Position numbers and translations under genes: made by a program. Below, piece by piece: positions 32,924 through 41,397 of a stretch of 64,000 bases of DNA. Source of the stretch: an uncultured candidate division WPS-2 bacterium (GTDB lineage: Bacteria; Vulcanimicrobiota; Vulcanimicrobiia; Vulcanimicrobiales; Vulcanimicrobiaceae); contig CALEYW010000086.1 of NCBI GenBank assembly GCA_937927945.1, forward strand, positions 18,889 through 82,888. Reading direction: 5' to 3'. Numbering within the stretch: position 1 is the first letter of the stretch; the number at the start of each line of letters is the position of its first letter. Under the pieces are notes generated by a model. It had not been told where the DNA came from, did not search any database, and saw only the letters and a program-made list of their open reading frames with translations.

Positions 32924-33633
32924 CAACCGCCGAGTTGTTGGAGTGCGGCGCGGGCATCCGCGGCGCGAGGGTCGTTGGGTCCGACGAGCTTGAGGTAGTG
33001 GTTGAACGCCGTGGTCGCGTCGCTGCGCCGGCCGACTGCCTGCAAGACCACGCCGCGATTGAACACGGCGGTCGGGAAATCGGGCCGCTCTTTGAGCACG
33101 CGGTCGAGGTTCGCGAGCGCTTCCAAGTCGTGGCCGGTTTGGTGCAGCGCGACCGCGTCGTCGGTGCGCACGTCGGGATTGGTCGGGTCGAGCGCGAGAG
33201 CGCGGCGGTAGTACGCGTCCGCCTTGTCGAACTTCTGCGCGTCGAACTCCATGTTGGCCAGGGCGACGAGCGCGGCGACGTCCTTGGGGTTGCGTGCGAG
33301 GCGCGCTCGCAATTCGGTGATGGCGTGCATCACCGGAGCGGGCGGGCCGCCGGGCGTGCCGCCGCCGACCTGCTGGCCGGGCAGCGCGTTGCCGGAGTTC
33401 GCGACCGGTCCGGTCCCGGTCTGCGGCACGGTGAAAGTTCCCGGCGGGTCGGTCGCGATCGGCGCCGGCGTGGCGCGGATGTTCGCGTCCCCTTGCTGCG
33501 CGACAGCTCCGCTCGGTCCGAAGGCCGAGCCGGTCGTGCCGAAGCCGATCCTCAGGAAATAGCCGGTCACGCCGAGGAACAGCAGCGCGAACACGGCGAG
33601 GATCGGAATCGCGATACGTCCAGGCAAGCCCAC
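32923..33633 (-). CDS. TPR-repeat membrane-anchored protein
   Basis: The 236-residue protein has an N-terminal membrane anchor (IPILAVFALLFLGVTGYFL), a Pro/Gly/Thr-rich linker (to about residue 95) and three or so TPR repeats. Repeat sequences include DVAALVALANMEFDAQKFDKADAYYR and the following LALDPTNPD turn. TPR domains mediate protein-protein contacts. GTG at 33633 has AGAGGG about 5 bases upstream and is preferred over GTG at 33654. The divergent SprT-like gene starts 26 bases away. Confidence 0.75.
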   Translation of the reverse strand: MGLPGRIAIPILAVFALLFLGVTGYFLRIGFGTTGSAFGPSGAVAQQGDANIRATPAPIATDPPGTFTVPQTGTGPVANSGNALPGQQVGGGTPGGPPAPVMHAITELRARLARNPKDVAALVALANMEFDAQKFDKADAYYRRALALDPTNPDVRTDDAVALHQTGHDLEALANLDRVLKERPDFPTAVFNRGVVLQAVGRRSDATTAFNHYLKLVGPNDPRAADARAALQQLGG

Positions 33634-33659
33634 GGAGCCCTCTTGGCGAAGCACGTCAC

Positions 33660-34184
33660 ATGGTCCCCGGTCTGCCGGACGTCGCCGAGCTGCAGCTCCT
33701 CTTCGCGCAATACAACTTCATGTATTTCAACGGCGAGATTCCGACGTACCGGATCGCCTACAACGCGCGCTTCTCGAACAGCGCAGGACGCATCACGTAC
33801 AAACCCAAGCCGGTCATCGAACTCTCGCCCAAGCATCTCAAAGGGCAACTCCAGGAGCTGCGCGACACGCTGCTGCACGAGATGATTCACGCGTGGCTGC
33901 ACGCGCGCGGCGAGAATCCGGGCCACACGCCGCGCTTCAAGGCGAAGATGAAGGAGCTGGGCTTGCGCTCCATCTACCACGACCTCGGTCGCGCCGCCCC
34001 GCTCAAAGAGTCGACGAAGCGCTACATCCTGCGCTGCGAAACGTGCACGATGGAAGTCTTGCGCAAGCGCAAGCCGTCGGAGAACCTGGTGTGCGCGCGC
34101 TGCCGCAAACCCCTCACGGCGTTCGAAGTCGTTGAGATGCGGTCCGTCGAGCTCGGCCGAGCGGCTTCGCGTCGTCCTCGTTAG
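33660..34184 (+). CDS. SprT-like zinc metalloprotease
   Basis: The 174-residue protein is SprT/SPRTN-like. HEMIHAWLH (near residue 75) is the HExxH zinc motif. A C-terminal zinc ribbon follows with CETC and CARC pairs. Human SPRTN cuts DNA-protein crosslinks; the role of bacterial SprT is less clear, though DNA-linked proteolysis is suspected. Length and domain order match bacterial SprT-like proteins. It begins at an ATG close to the divergent TPR gene. Confidence 0.88.
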   Translation: MVPGLPDVAELQLLFAQYNFMYFNGEIPTYRIAYNARFSNSAGRITYKPKPVIELSPKHLKGQLQELRDTLLHEMIHAWLHARGENPGHTPRFKAKMKELGLRSIYHDLGRAAPLKESTKRYILRCETCTMEVLRKRKPSENLVCARCRKPLTAFEVVEMRSVELGRAASRRPR

Positions 34185-34353
34185 CGGCCCCCGCGGCGGC
34201 GGACCGACGTCGTCGTCCTCGTCGGAGGGACTTGCCAGGCGCTCGACGTCCCGGCAGCCATCGCTCCTGGCGATGCGGAACTACGCCTACCGTCCCAGCC
34301 GACCGCAAGGCCCTTCGATGATGAAACGCACCGACTGACGCGATGGCGAAGCC

Positions 34354-35244
34354 GTGAGGCGCTCCGAGGCGCTCGCCGGGATCGCGCTGACGCCGCTTGC
34401 CGCGTTGGCGGCTTGTGCTCAGACCCTCAGCGGCGTCGTCGCGACAAAGGGCTCGCCGCTTCGTCCGACGGCGTTCGGTTGCCAAGTCTATCCGTCTGAT
34501 GACCTCGGGCAAGTCATCCCGCTTCTTGCGGCGTGCGGAAGCAAACTGCTTCGCATCACGGCGAACAACGACAACTTTCCGTACTTCGACACGCTCTTCG
34601 CCGCGGCAGCCCAGCACGGCATGCGGGTGGTCGTCATCTCGCAATATGCTGCCCAACCCGTCGATCTCACCGCATATGCGGCAAACGCCGTGACGTTTCA
34701 CGAGCGATATGCGACGTACGATCCGATCTGGGAGTTGTGGAACGAGCCGAACCTCGCGCAGTATTGGGGCGCGCCGCCCGACCGCGTCGCCTACGCCAAG
34801 CTGGCGATCGCCACGGCGACGGCGTTGCGCAACGCGGGCGCGCGCGAAATCCTTTCCGGCGGGACGAGCGGCGTCGATGTGAATTGGCTCTACGATTTGC
34901 GAATTCACGGCGTCTTTGACGCCGTTACTGGTTGCGCGGTCCACAGCTACCAGAAGCCGGCGAAGGCCTTGAACGAATATCTTCAGGCCGTCAGCTTGAT
35001 GCCGCCGGGCATCGCGATCTACACCACCGAAGCATGCGTCGTTACTTCCAGCGGCCAGCCCTCGTTCTTCCGGGATATGTGGAACGTGCATCGCTACCTG
35101 GGTTTGCCGGCGCTGGTGTGGTGCGAGTTCCGCGACGGCACAGCGGGGCCGAATCCTCCGTACACGGACCCGATGGGGCTCGTCACGGCGGACTACGTCC
35201 TCAAAGACGTCTACTACACCGCGCAAGCGCTCATCAACACCTAG
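34354..35244 (+). CDS. Glycosidase-like (GH5/GH39 clan) lipoprotein
   Basis: The 296-residue protein has a signal peptide with lipobox LAAC (near residue 20). It then has a TIM-barrel-like sequence reminiscent of clan GH-A hydrolases. YDPIWELWNEPNLAQYW carries the acid/base Glu (WNEP). IAIYTTEACVV near residue 220 offers the nucleophile Glu. Clan members cut beta-linked polysaccharides. The specific family and substrate are uncertain. GTG at 34354 is used; about 170 bases upstream hold no other gene. The stop overlaps the convergent TauE stop on CTAG. Confidence 0.7.
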   Translation: MRRSEALAGIALTPLAALAACAQTLSGVVATKGSPLRPTAFGCQVYPSDDLGQVIPLLAACGSKLLRITANNDNFPYFDTLFAAAAQHGMRVVVISQYAAQPVDLTAYAANAVTFHERYATYDPIWELWNEPNLAQYWGAPPDRVAYAKLAIATATALRNAGAREILSGGTSGVDVNWLYDLRIHGVFDAVTGCAVHSYQKPAKALNEYLQAVSLMPPGIAIYTTEACVVTSSGQPSFFRDMWNVHRYLGLPALVWCEFRDGTAGPNPPYTDPMGLVTADYVLKDVYYTAQALINT

Positions 35245-36017
35245 CGAGACCAGATCGGAAGGTGGCGCAGCGCGAGGCTGCAGGCCGCGCCGATCAGGCC
35301 GACCGCGAGCATCGTGATGAGGGCCGGCGAGGAGACGCGTTTTGCGATGCTCGGTGCGACGCCCCCGCCCGCGATGCCGCCGAGAACGAGCGGCGTCGTG
35401 ACCGCCCAGTCGACGTCGCCGGCGAGCGCGTGCGCGGCGACGCCGATGGGCGCGGTCATCGTCACGACGAAGGCGGTCGTCGCGGCGACCACGTGCGGCG
35501 GCATGCGGGCCGCGATCAGCAGCAGCGGGACCATGACGAACCCCCCGCCGATCCCGAACGCCGAGGAGAAGAAGCCCATCGCCAGGCCGCCGGCGACGCC
35601 GACCCGCCAGTCGTGCGCGAAACTGCGTTCTCCCTCGGTGAGGCTCTCGATTCCCCGCCGCCGAATGACGAGGATCGCGATCGTGACCTGCATCGTCCCG
35701 TAGGCGATGTCGAAGCCGGCCGGGGTGAAGTGCCGCACGGCCAGCACGCCGAGGATCGACGCCGGCACCGCGGCCAGCGTGAACGGCAGCGCGAGCGGAA
35801 AGTCGATCCTCTTGTGACGCCAGAAACCGACGGTGGAACTCGCCGTGTTCGCGAGCACGAACACGAGCGACGTGCCGGCGACTTCGGCGGGCGGAATGCC
35901 GAATGCGAGCCGCAGGACGGGGATCACGACGAAGCCGCCGCCGAGTCCGACCAGCGAGCCGAAAACGCTGGCTGCCGCTCCGATCAAGAACAGCCCGAGC
36001 GCGCCGAGCGGCGTCAC
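35241..36017 (-). CDS. TauE/SafE family sulfite/sulfonate exporter-like permease
   Basis: The 258-residue membrane protein has about eight helices of the TauE/SafE family, which exports sulfite, sulfoacetate or similar anions. The twin motifs GSLVGLGGGFVVIPVL near the start and SSAFGIGGGFVMVPLLL near the middle are the signature of the two pseudo-repeats. GTG at 36017 is the start. It lies 12 bases after the cyclase stop on the same strand. No sulfonate catabolism genes are adjacent, so the substrate is open. Confidence 0.88.
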   Translation of the reverse strand: MTPLGALGLFLIGAAASVFGSLVGLGGGFVVIPVLRLAFGIPPAEVAGTSLVFVLANTASSTVGFWRHKRIDFPLALPFTLAAVPASILGVLAVRHFTPAGFDIAYGTMQVTIAILVIRRRGIESLTEGERSFAHDWRVGVAGGLAMGFFSSAFGIGGGFVMVPLLLIAARMPPHVVAATTAFVVTMTAPIGVAAHALAGDVDWAVTTPLVLGGIAGGGVAPSIAKRVSSPALITMLAVGLIGAACSLALRHLPIWSR

Positions 36018-36029
36018 CTGCTGTGCACG

Positions 36030-38003
36030 TCAGCGATCCGCCGCGACGGCCGCTTGCGGGAAATTCGCGGGGTCGAGCAGCGTCGACGTGTTCGTGTGAC
36101 CGGGCTCGAGCAGGCCGACGATCTCGAAGTTGCGCAGCGGCAGGGCCTTGCCTTTCACGAACACCGGCGTGAGTTCGTTGACGATGAAGCGATTTTTCAC
36201 TTCCTCGTACGTCGACGCGCTGATGATGGTCTGGCCGCCCTTCGCGACGTTGTACAGGCGCGCGGCGGTGTTGACGTTGTCGCCGATGACCGTGTAGTTC
36301 AGCCGGTCGGCCGAGCCGAGGTTGCCCATGACGACCTCGCCCGTGTTCAAACCCATCCCGACGGTGAAGATCGGCCGGCCTTGCGTGGCCCACTCGGTCA
36401 TCATCGTCAGAATCTTTTGCTGCTGCTCCCAGGCGGAGCGCACGGCGTTGTACGCGTCGTCGGGTTGGGGATTCGGCGCCGAGAACACGGCCATCAAGCA
36501 GTCGCCGATGAACTTGTCGACGAACCCGCCGTACTGGAACACGATCCGGCACATCTCTTCGAAGTACTCGTTGAGCGCGCCGTAGATCTCCTCAGGCGAC
36601 ATCTTCTCCGACATCGCGGTGAAGCCGCGGATGTCGGAATAGAAGATCGTGACCTTCACCCGCTTGCCCGAGAGGTCCAGCGCCTTGAGCGGGTCGTCAT
36701 GCGCGAGCATGTGCTCCACGATCGCGGGCGAGACGTGTTTGCCGAACATCTCGGTGATCACTCGCTTGTCCGCGCCCTCAGTCACCATTCGGTACAGCGC
36801 GACGAAGAGCGCTGCCAGCGCGATCGAAGCGTCGACGTGAACGAGGTTGATCCAATGCAGCGTCAACCCGTAGGCGAGCACGGCGAAGATCGAGTAGGCG
36901 ACGACGACGCCGGCGCCGAGCACGATCCCGACGATCGGGCGCAACTGCGTCACGAGAAAGCCGACCAGTAGCGGGAACACGACGATCAGCGCGAGGTCCA
37001 GCGCCGGCGGAACGCGCCGGATGAACGTCGAGCGCAGCAGCTGGTCCATCAGCCGGAGGTTGGTGAACACTCCGGGGTACCGGCCGTTCGGGGTGACGAC
37101 GAAGTCGCCCAGCGCCTGCGCGGTCGTTCCGATGACGATGACGTTGCCGCCCGCAAAAGCCCGCAAGTCCTCAGCGCTCATCGTGAGCGCCGTGACGGCC
37201 GGGATCGCCTGGAAGAAGGGGACCGTCAGGCTCGACGACCCGAACCGGGCGCCGTTCTCGCTGCTGATCTCCGTGTTCTCGTGCACCTCGAACGGCAGCA
37301 TGAGAAACTTGCTCTCGCCGTCGAGCGGCACGTCGGTCCGGCCGAGGCTTGCGTGCCAGTCATCGCGCGCGCGGATCGGCTGCCCGGTGTGTCCCTCGAT
37401 CGTTTTCGCGGCGAGCGACTCGTACGGTCCGTCGACCAGCGGCTGCCCGACCGTCCAGCCCCCGGGCGTGTCGACGGTGGTGAAGCCGATCGCGGCGTTG
37501 TCGCGCACCGCCGGGATCGGCAATTCCGCGTACACGTGGGCGCCCGGCGTCGTGATGCTGAACCCGTCGACCGCGCGCTGCAGCTTGAGCCCTGCGGCGA
37601 ACGCGCGATCCTGGGCCGGCGCCGACGGATCGGGAAACGTGACGTCGAACGCGACGACGCTCGCGCCTGCCTGGTGAAGGCGCGCGAGCAGCGTCCCGTA
37701 GACGGAACGCGGCCACGGCCATGCGCCGAGCCCGCCGTCCGCGGCGTCCTGCAACGAGACTTCGTCGATCGCGATGAGGCGCAGGTGCTCGTTCTCGCTA
37801 TCGTAGTTCGGAAAGCGGACGAGCGTGCCCAGCGGGCCGTCGCGCAGCCAGAACATCGTGTCGTTGATGACGACGAAGTCGGCGAGCCGGTTGAGGGTCG
37901 CGAACTGCTCTTTCGGCAGGAGATAACAGACGACGCCGACGAGCGCCGCGAGGCCTGAGAGAACCATCGCGACGCCGAGGATACGGAGCCGTCGGATGCG
38001 CAT
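36030..38003 (-). CDS. CHASE2-sensor class III adenylate/guanylate cyclase
   Basis: The 657-residue membrane protein has an N-terminal helix, an extracytoplasmic CHASE2 domain (about residues 35-330), then three helices near residues 345-420. CHASE2 signatures are IAIDEVSLQD, GAWPWPRSVYG and VAFDVTFPDPS. A cytoplasmic class III cyclase domain follows, with metal-binding TIFYSDIRGFTAMSEKM, DKFIGDCLMAVF and YTVIGDNVNTAARLYNVA. The enzyme would make cAMP or cGMP in response to an unknown external signal. Substrate choice (ATP or GTP) is not decided from the sequence. No cyclic-nucleotide receptor gene is adjacent. Confidence 0.92.
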   Translation of the reverse strand: MRIRRLRILGVAMVLSGLAALVGVVCYLLPKEQFATLNRLADFVVINDTMFWLRDGPLGTLVRFPNYDSENEHLRLIAIDEVSLQDAADGGLGAWPWPRSVYGTLLARLHQAGASVVAFDVTFPDPSAPAQDRAFAAGLKLQRAVDGFSITTPGAHVYAELPIPAVRDNAAIGFTTVDTPGGWTVGQPLVDGPYESLAAKTIEGHTGQPIRARDDWHASLGRTDVPLDGESKFLMLPFEVHENTEISSENGARFGSSSLTVPFFQAIPAVTALTMSAEDLRAFAGGNVIVIGTTAQALGDFVVTPNGRYPGVFTNLRLMDQLLRSTFIRRVPPALDLALIVVFPLLVGFLVTQLRPIVGIVLGAGVVVAYSIFAVLAYGLTLHWINLVHVDASIALAALFVALYRMVTEGADKRVITEMFGKHVSPAIVEHMLAHDDPLKALDLSGKRVKVTIFYSDIRGFTAMSEKMSPEEIYGALNEYFEEMCRIVFQYGGFVDKFIGDCLMAVFSAPNPQPDDAYNAVRSAWEQQQKILTMMTEWATQGRPIFTVGMGLNTGEVVMGNLGSADRLNYTVIGDNVNTAARLYNVAKGGQTIISASTYEEVKNRFIVNELTPVFVKGKALPLRNFEIVGLLEPGHTNTSTLLDPANFPQAAVAADR

Positions 38004-38015
38004 TGCGCGGGGCGA

Positions 38016-38579
38016 TTAGCTCTGGACGCGCCCGATGTAACGGCGATCGCGCGTGTCGATGCGGATCACGTCGCCCGGGTTCACGAAAAGCGGAACGTTG
38101 ACCGTGGCGCCGGTCTCCAGCTTTGCCGGTTTGGTCGTCCCTTGCGCCGTGTCGCCCTTGAAGCCGGGATCGGTCTCTTCCACCTTCAGCTCGACGTGCG
38201 CCGGGAGGTCGGCGCCGATCGGCACACCGTCGTGGAACTGCACGTCGATCTTCATGCCGTCGCTCAGAAAGTCGGCGGGATCACCGATCAGGTCTTTCTG
38301 CAGGGTGAAGTTCTCGTACGACTCGGTGTCCATGAAATGGTAGCCGTCGGCGTCGTTGTAGAGCATCTGCATCGCGCGGTTGTCGACCGTCGCGCGTTCC
38401 AGCTTTTCACCGGCGCGGAACGTCCGCTCGACGGTGGCGCCGGTCTTGACGTTCTTGAGACGCGTGCGAACGAAGGCCGAGCCCTTACCGGGCTTGACGT
38501 GCAGAAACTCGATGACGGTCCATAACTGGCCCTCGATGACGATCGTGACGCCGTTACGGAAATCGTTGGATGAAATCAT
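38016..38579 (-). CDS. efp: Elongation factor P
   Basis: The 187-residue protein matches EF-P, which relieves ribosome stalling at proline runs. VIEFLHVKPGKGSAFVRTRL contains the loop with the modifiable Lys (KPGKGSA). The C-terminal RIDTRDRRYIGRVQS ending is typical. Domain order is KOW-like, OB and OB, at normal length. No epmA or epmB gene is here. The many Pro-rich proteins in this genome would need it. plsY and der lie upstream on the same strand. Confidence 0.95.
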   Translation of the reverse strand: MISSNDFRNGVTIVIEGQLWTVIEFLHVKPGKGSAFVRTRLKNVKTGATVERTFRAGEKLERATVDNRAMQMLYNDADGYHFMDTESYENFTLQKDLIGDPADFLSDGMKIDVQFHDGVPIGADLPAHVELKVEETDPGFKGDTAQGTTKPAKLETGATVNVPLFVNPGDVIRIDTRDRRYIGRVQS

Positions 38580-38618
38580 GAAGGTTCGAGATGTGCTCCA
38601 GGAAGAGACGCGCCGCGC

Positions 38619-39227
38619 CTAGGTGCGCTTCGCTTTCAGCAGGGAAAGCCGGTTTTCCGTCCCGCGCCGCAGCCGCTCGACGTTCTCGCGATGGCGGATG
38701 ACGATGAGGATCGCGGAGAGGATGCCGTAGGCGAGCCCGATCGGACCCAACCCGAACCACAGCACCGGCGCCATCGCGATCGACCCCAGCATCGAGCCGA
38801 CCGAGGAGTAACCCGTGGCGACGACGGCGGCGATCCAGACCACGACGAACGCCAGTCCGGCCGGCCACCACAGCGCGAAGAGCGCGCCGAACGCGGTTGC
38901 GACCCCCTTTCCGCCCTTGAAGCCGAGGAACGGCGACCAGCAGTGGCCGACGACGGCGGCGAGTGCCGCGGCCGATGCGGCGAGCGGGCCGCCGAGCGCG
39001 CCGGCCGCAAGCGCCGGTGCGAAGCCCTTGAGCGCGTCGAGCGCGAGCACGAGCGCCGCGCCACGTCGCCCGAGCGTGCGCAGCGCGTTCGCCGCACCGA
39101 TGTTGCCGCTGCCGGCCGCGCGGATGTCGGTACCGTAGAACGCGCGCGAGACGAAAACGCCGAACGGCACCGAGCCGACCGCGAACCCCACGATGACCGA
39201 GATTGCGACCGCGAGCGGTTCGCTCAC
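38619..39227 (-). CDS. plsY: Glycerol-3-phosphate acyltransferase PlsY
   Basis: The 202-residue integral membrane enzyme acylates glycerol-3-phosphate using acyl phosphate, the first step of phospholipid synthesis. PlsY motifs are AAGSGNIGAANALRTLG near residue 40 and FLGFKGGKGVATAFG near residue 105, with several membrane helices. GTG at 39227 overlaps the der stop (GTGA). The pairing der-plsY is common in bacteria. Confidence 0.95.
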   Translation of the reverse strand: MSEPLAVAISVIVGFAVGSVPFGVFVSRAFYGTDIRAAGSGNIGAANALRTLGRRGAALVLALDALKGFAPALAAGALGGPLAASAAALAAVVGHCWSPFLGFKGGKGVATAFGALFALWWPAGLAFVVVWIAAVVATGYSSVGSMLGSIAMAPVLWFGLGPIGLAYGILSAILIVIRHRENVERLRRGTENRLSLLKAKRT

Positions 39228-40600
39228 TCTTTGCCCTCGTGACGGCCGGACCGTTCGCGAAACTCGAACGTCAACGGAACGCCTTCGAAGTCGAACTCCG
39301 CGCGCAGGGTGTTTTCGATGAACCGTTTGTACGACGCCGGGACCAGATCCGGATCGTTGACGTGAAACACGAAGAGCGGCGGATGCGTCTGCGGCTGCGA
39401 GCAGAACAGCATCTTGAGCGGCTTGCCGGATTGGATCGGCGGCGGATGCGCGACGACCGCGTCGCGGACGACCGCGTTGAGCTTCGCCGTCGGGATGCGG
39501 CGGTCGAGGTTCTCCGCCACGCGCTCGACGATGGGCATGAGACTCTGCAGCCGCCGTTTCGTCAGCGCCGAGAGGAACGTCACCGGTGCGAACGATGCGA
39601 ACGTCAGCTGCGCGTGGATCTCCGCGGCGAGGTCGTTCTGACTGTACTCGCCCAGTTCGCGCACGAGGTCGTACTTGTTGCCGACGATGATCAGCGCCTT
39701 ACGCTCTTCGAGCGCGATCCCGGCCAGCCGCCGATCCTGATTGGTCGGGCCTTTGAGCGCGTCGATCAGCAGCACCGCGACGTCGCAGCGCGCGATCGCT
39801 TTGAGCGAGCGCAGCGACGAGTAGTATTCGATCGAGCCGTGATGATTCGCTTTCTTGCGCACGCCGGCGGTATCGATCAGGCGGAACGTGCGCTGCTTCC
39901 AGGTGAACAGCGTGTCGATCGCGTCGCGCGTCGTTCCCGGCACGTCCGAGACGATCGCGCGCTCCTCATCGAGCAGCGCGTTGAGCAGCGACGACTTGCC
40001 GACGTTGGGCTGACCGATCAGCGCGATCGCGAGCTCCGGCGCTTCGAGCCGGTTCGGGTCGTCGGGCGGCAAGACGGCGACGATCGCGTCGAGCAAATCG
40101 CCCGTGCCCTCGCCGTGCATCGCCGAGACCGCGTGCGGTTCGCCGAAACCCAGGCCGCTGAACTCAGCGTGCACCGACGCGAGCGCTTTCGGTGATTCGA
40201 CCTTGTTCGCGACCAGCAGCACCGGCTTGCGCGTGCGGCGCAAGATTCCGGCGACGTCTTGATCGACCGGGAGCAGACCGTCGATCGCGTCGACGACGAA
40301 CACGATCGCGTCGGCGTCGCGCGCGGCCGACTCGGCCTGCGCCTGCGTCCCCTGCGCGATCGGGTCGTGCGGATCGATCTCCGTTTCGATCCCACCGGTG
40401 TCGACCAGCGTGAAGGTGCGCCCATTCCATTCGGTGAGGGCGTACAAGCGGTCGCGCGTGACGCCGGGGGTGTCCTCGACGATCGCGAGGCGCTGCCCGA
40501 CCAGGCGGTTGAACAGGGCGCTCTTCCCCACGTTGGGGCGACCGACGACCGCGACGGTCGCCGGGCGCACGCGTAAAGAGGGAGCGAGGGCTTCGGACAT
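39224..40600 (-). CDS. der: Ribosome biogenesis GTPase Der
   Basis: The 458-residue protein has two tandem GTPase domains and a C-terminal KH-like domain, the hallmark of Der (EngA), which acts in 50S subunit assembly. The first P-loop is GRPNVGKSALFN (about residue 20), with DTPG and NKVE. The second is GQPNVGKSSLLN (about residue 205), with DVPG and NKYD. The KH-like end includes PQTHPPLFVFHVNDPDLVP. It is divergent from the PEGA gene with only 23 bases between starts. Confidence 0.96.
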   Translation of the reverse strand: MSEALAPSLRVRPATVAVVGRPNVGKSALFNRLVGQRLAIVEDTPGVTRDRLYALTEWNGRTFTLVDTGGIETEIDPHDPIAQGTQAQAESAARDADAIVFVVDAIDGLLPVDQDVAGILRRTRKPVLLVANKVESPKALASVHAEFSGLGFGEPHAVSAMHGEGTGDLLDAIVAVLPPDDPNRLEAPELAIALIGQPNVGKSSLLNALLDEERAIVSDVPGTTRDAIDTLFTWKQRTFRLIDTAGVRKKANHHGSIEYYSSLRSLKAIARCDVAVLLIDALKGPTNQDRRLAGIALEERKALIIVGNKYDLVRELGEYSQNDLAAEIHAQLTFASFAPVTFLSALTKRRLQSLMPIVERVAENLDRRIPTAKLNAVVRDAVVAHPPPIQSGKPLKMLFCSQPQTHPPLFVFHVNDPDLVPASYKRFIENTLRAEFDFEGVPLTFEFRERSGRHEGKE

Positions 40601-40623
40601 GACCGTTCAAGGTTCCCAAAGAT

Positions 40624-41358
40624 ATGCTCCGTCGCCTCGCGGCGGCCGCCGCCTGCCTCATATTTCTCGGCGCCGCCTCAACGGGCTCGCTCTACATAAC
40701 GACACTGCCGAGCGCTGCCGACGTCTGGATCGACGGCACGTACGTCGGACGGACTCCGGTCGTGCTGGACGCCTTGGCGAGCGGACACCATACGGTCGGC
40801 ATCGCCAAGGCCGGCTGGACGCCGCAGCAGCTCGACGTCAGCATCGTCTCGGCGCAGACGACGTTGAGCTCGGTCCGGCTGCCGCGGGCCAAGGCCCAAT
40901 TGGCCGCGCCGCCCGGCTCGATCGCGCTGCACGGCGCGCAGGTCGAGGCGACCTACATCGACGGCGTCCCCGTCCGGCCGGGTAAGGACGGCACGTTCCC
41001 GGCGGCGGCCGGCACACACGAGGTCGCCGTCCGGACCGCCGCCGGTAAGGTCACGCGCCTCGTGACGGTCTGGCCGCAAACCCGCACCGACGTGGTCGTC
41101 CAGCCGGACGCCGACAGCGCCCGGCCGAGCGTCATCGCGCCGGCCGACGACTACTTTCCGTCGAGCGCCATCCGCATCGACGGCGAGCGGGTCGTGATCA
41201 AGTTCGACGGACACACGGCGACCGGCCGCTTGGGCTCCACCGCCTACCGGGTCGACGGACGATACGTCGAGTACGACTCGGCGCCGACGCTGATCGGATC
41301 CCGCCTCTACCTCCCGATCGCGCTGCTCACCGCCGTTGGCGGATCGACCGACCGCTGA
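40624..41358 (+). CDS. Secreted PEGA-domain protein
   Basis: The 244-residue protein has a signal peptide (about residues 1-20) and an N-terminal PEGA repeat. SLYITTLPSAADVWIDGTYV is followed by GRTPVVLDALASGHHTV, the typical pattern. A weaker second repeat includes VEATYIDGVPVRPGKDGTFP. The C-terminal part (SSAIRIDGERVVIKFDGHTA, YLPIALLTAVGG) resembles a shortened stalk domain. PEGA domains occur in surface-layer and sensor proteins; the function here is unknown. It is divergent from der and precedes miaB. Confidence 0.75.
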   Translation: MLRRLAAAAACLIFLGAASTGSLYITTLPSAADVWIDGTYVGRTPVVLDALASGHHTVGIAKAGWTPQQLDVSIVSAQTTLSSVRLPRAKAQLAAPPGSIALHGAQVEATYIDGVPVRPGKDGTFPAAAGTHEVAVRTAAGKVTRLVTVWPQTRTDVVVQPDADSARPSVIAPADDYFPSSAIRIDGERVVIKFDGHTATGRLGSTAYRVDGRYVEYDSAPTLIGSRLYLPIALLTAVGGSTDR

Positions 41359-41397
41359 GCGGGGCGCCGGCCCTCGCACTCGAAACCCTAGCGGCTG

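Noticed and set aside
31274..32998. 574-codon plus-strand frame over pheA and the M55 gene
   Set aside because: The minus strand carries all motifs of prephenate dehydratase and DppA; the plus frame is low-complexity Arg/Asp.
34114..36552. 812-codon minus-strand frame over the glycosidase-like, TauE and cyclase genes
   Set aside because: It has no recognisable domain and overlaps three genes with clear families in other frames.
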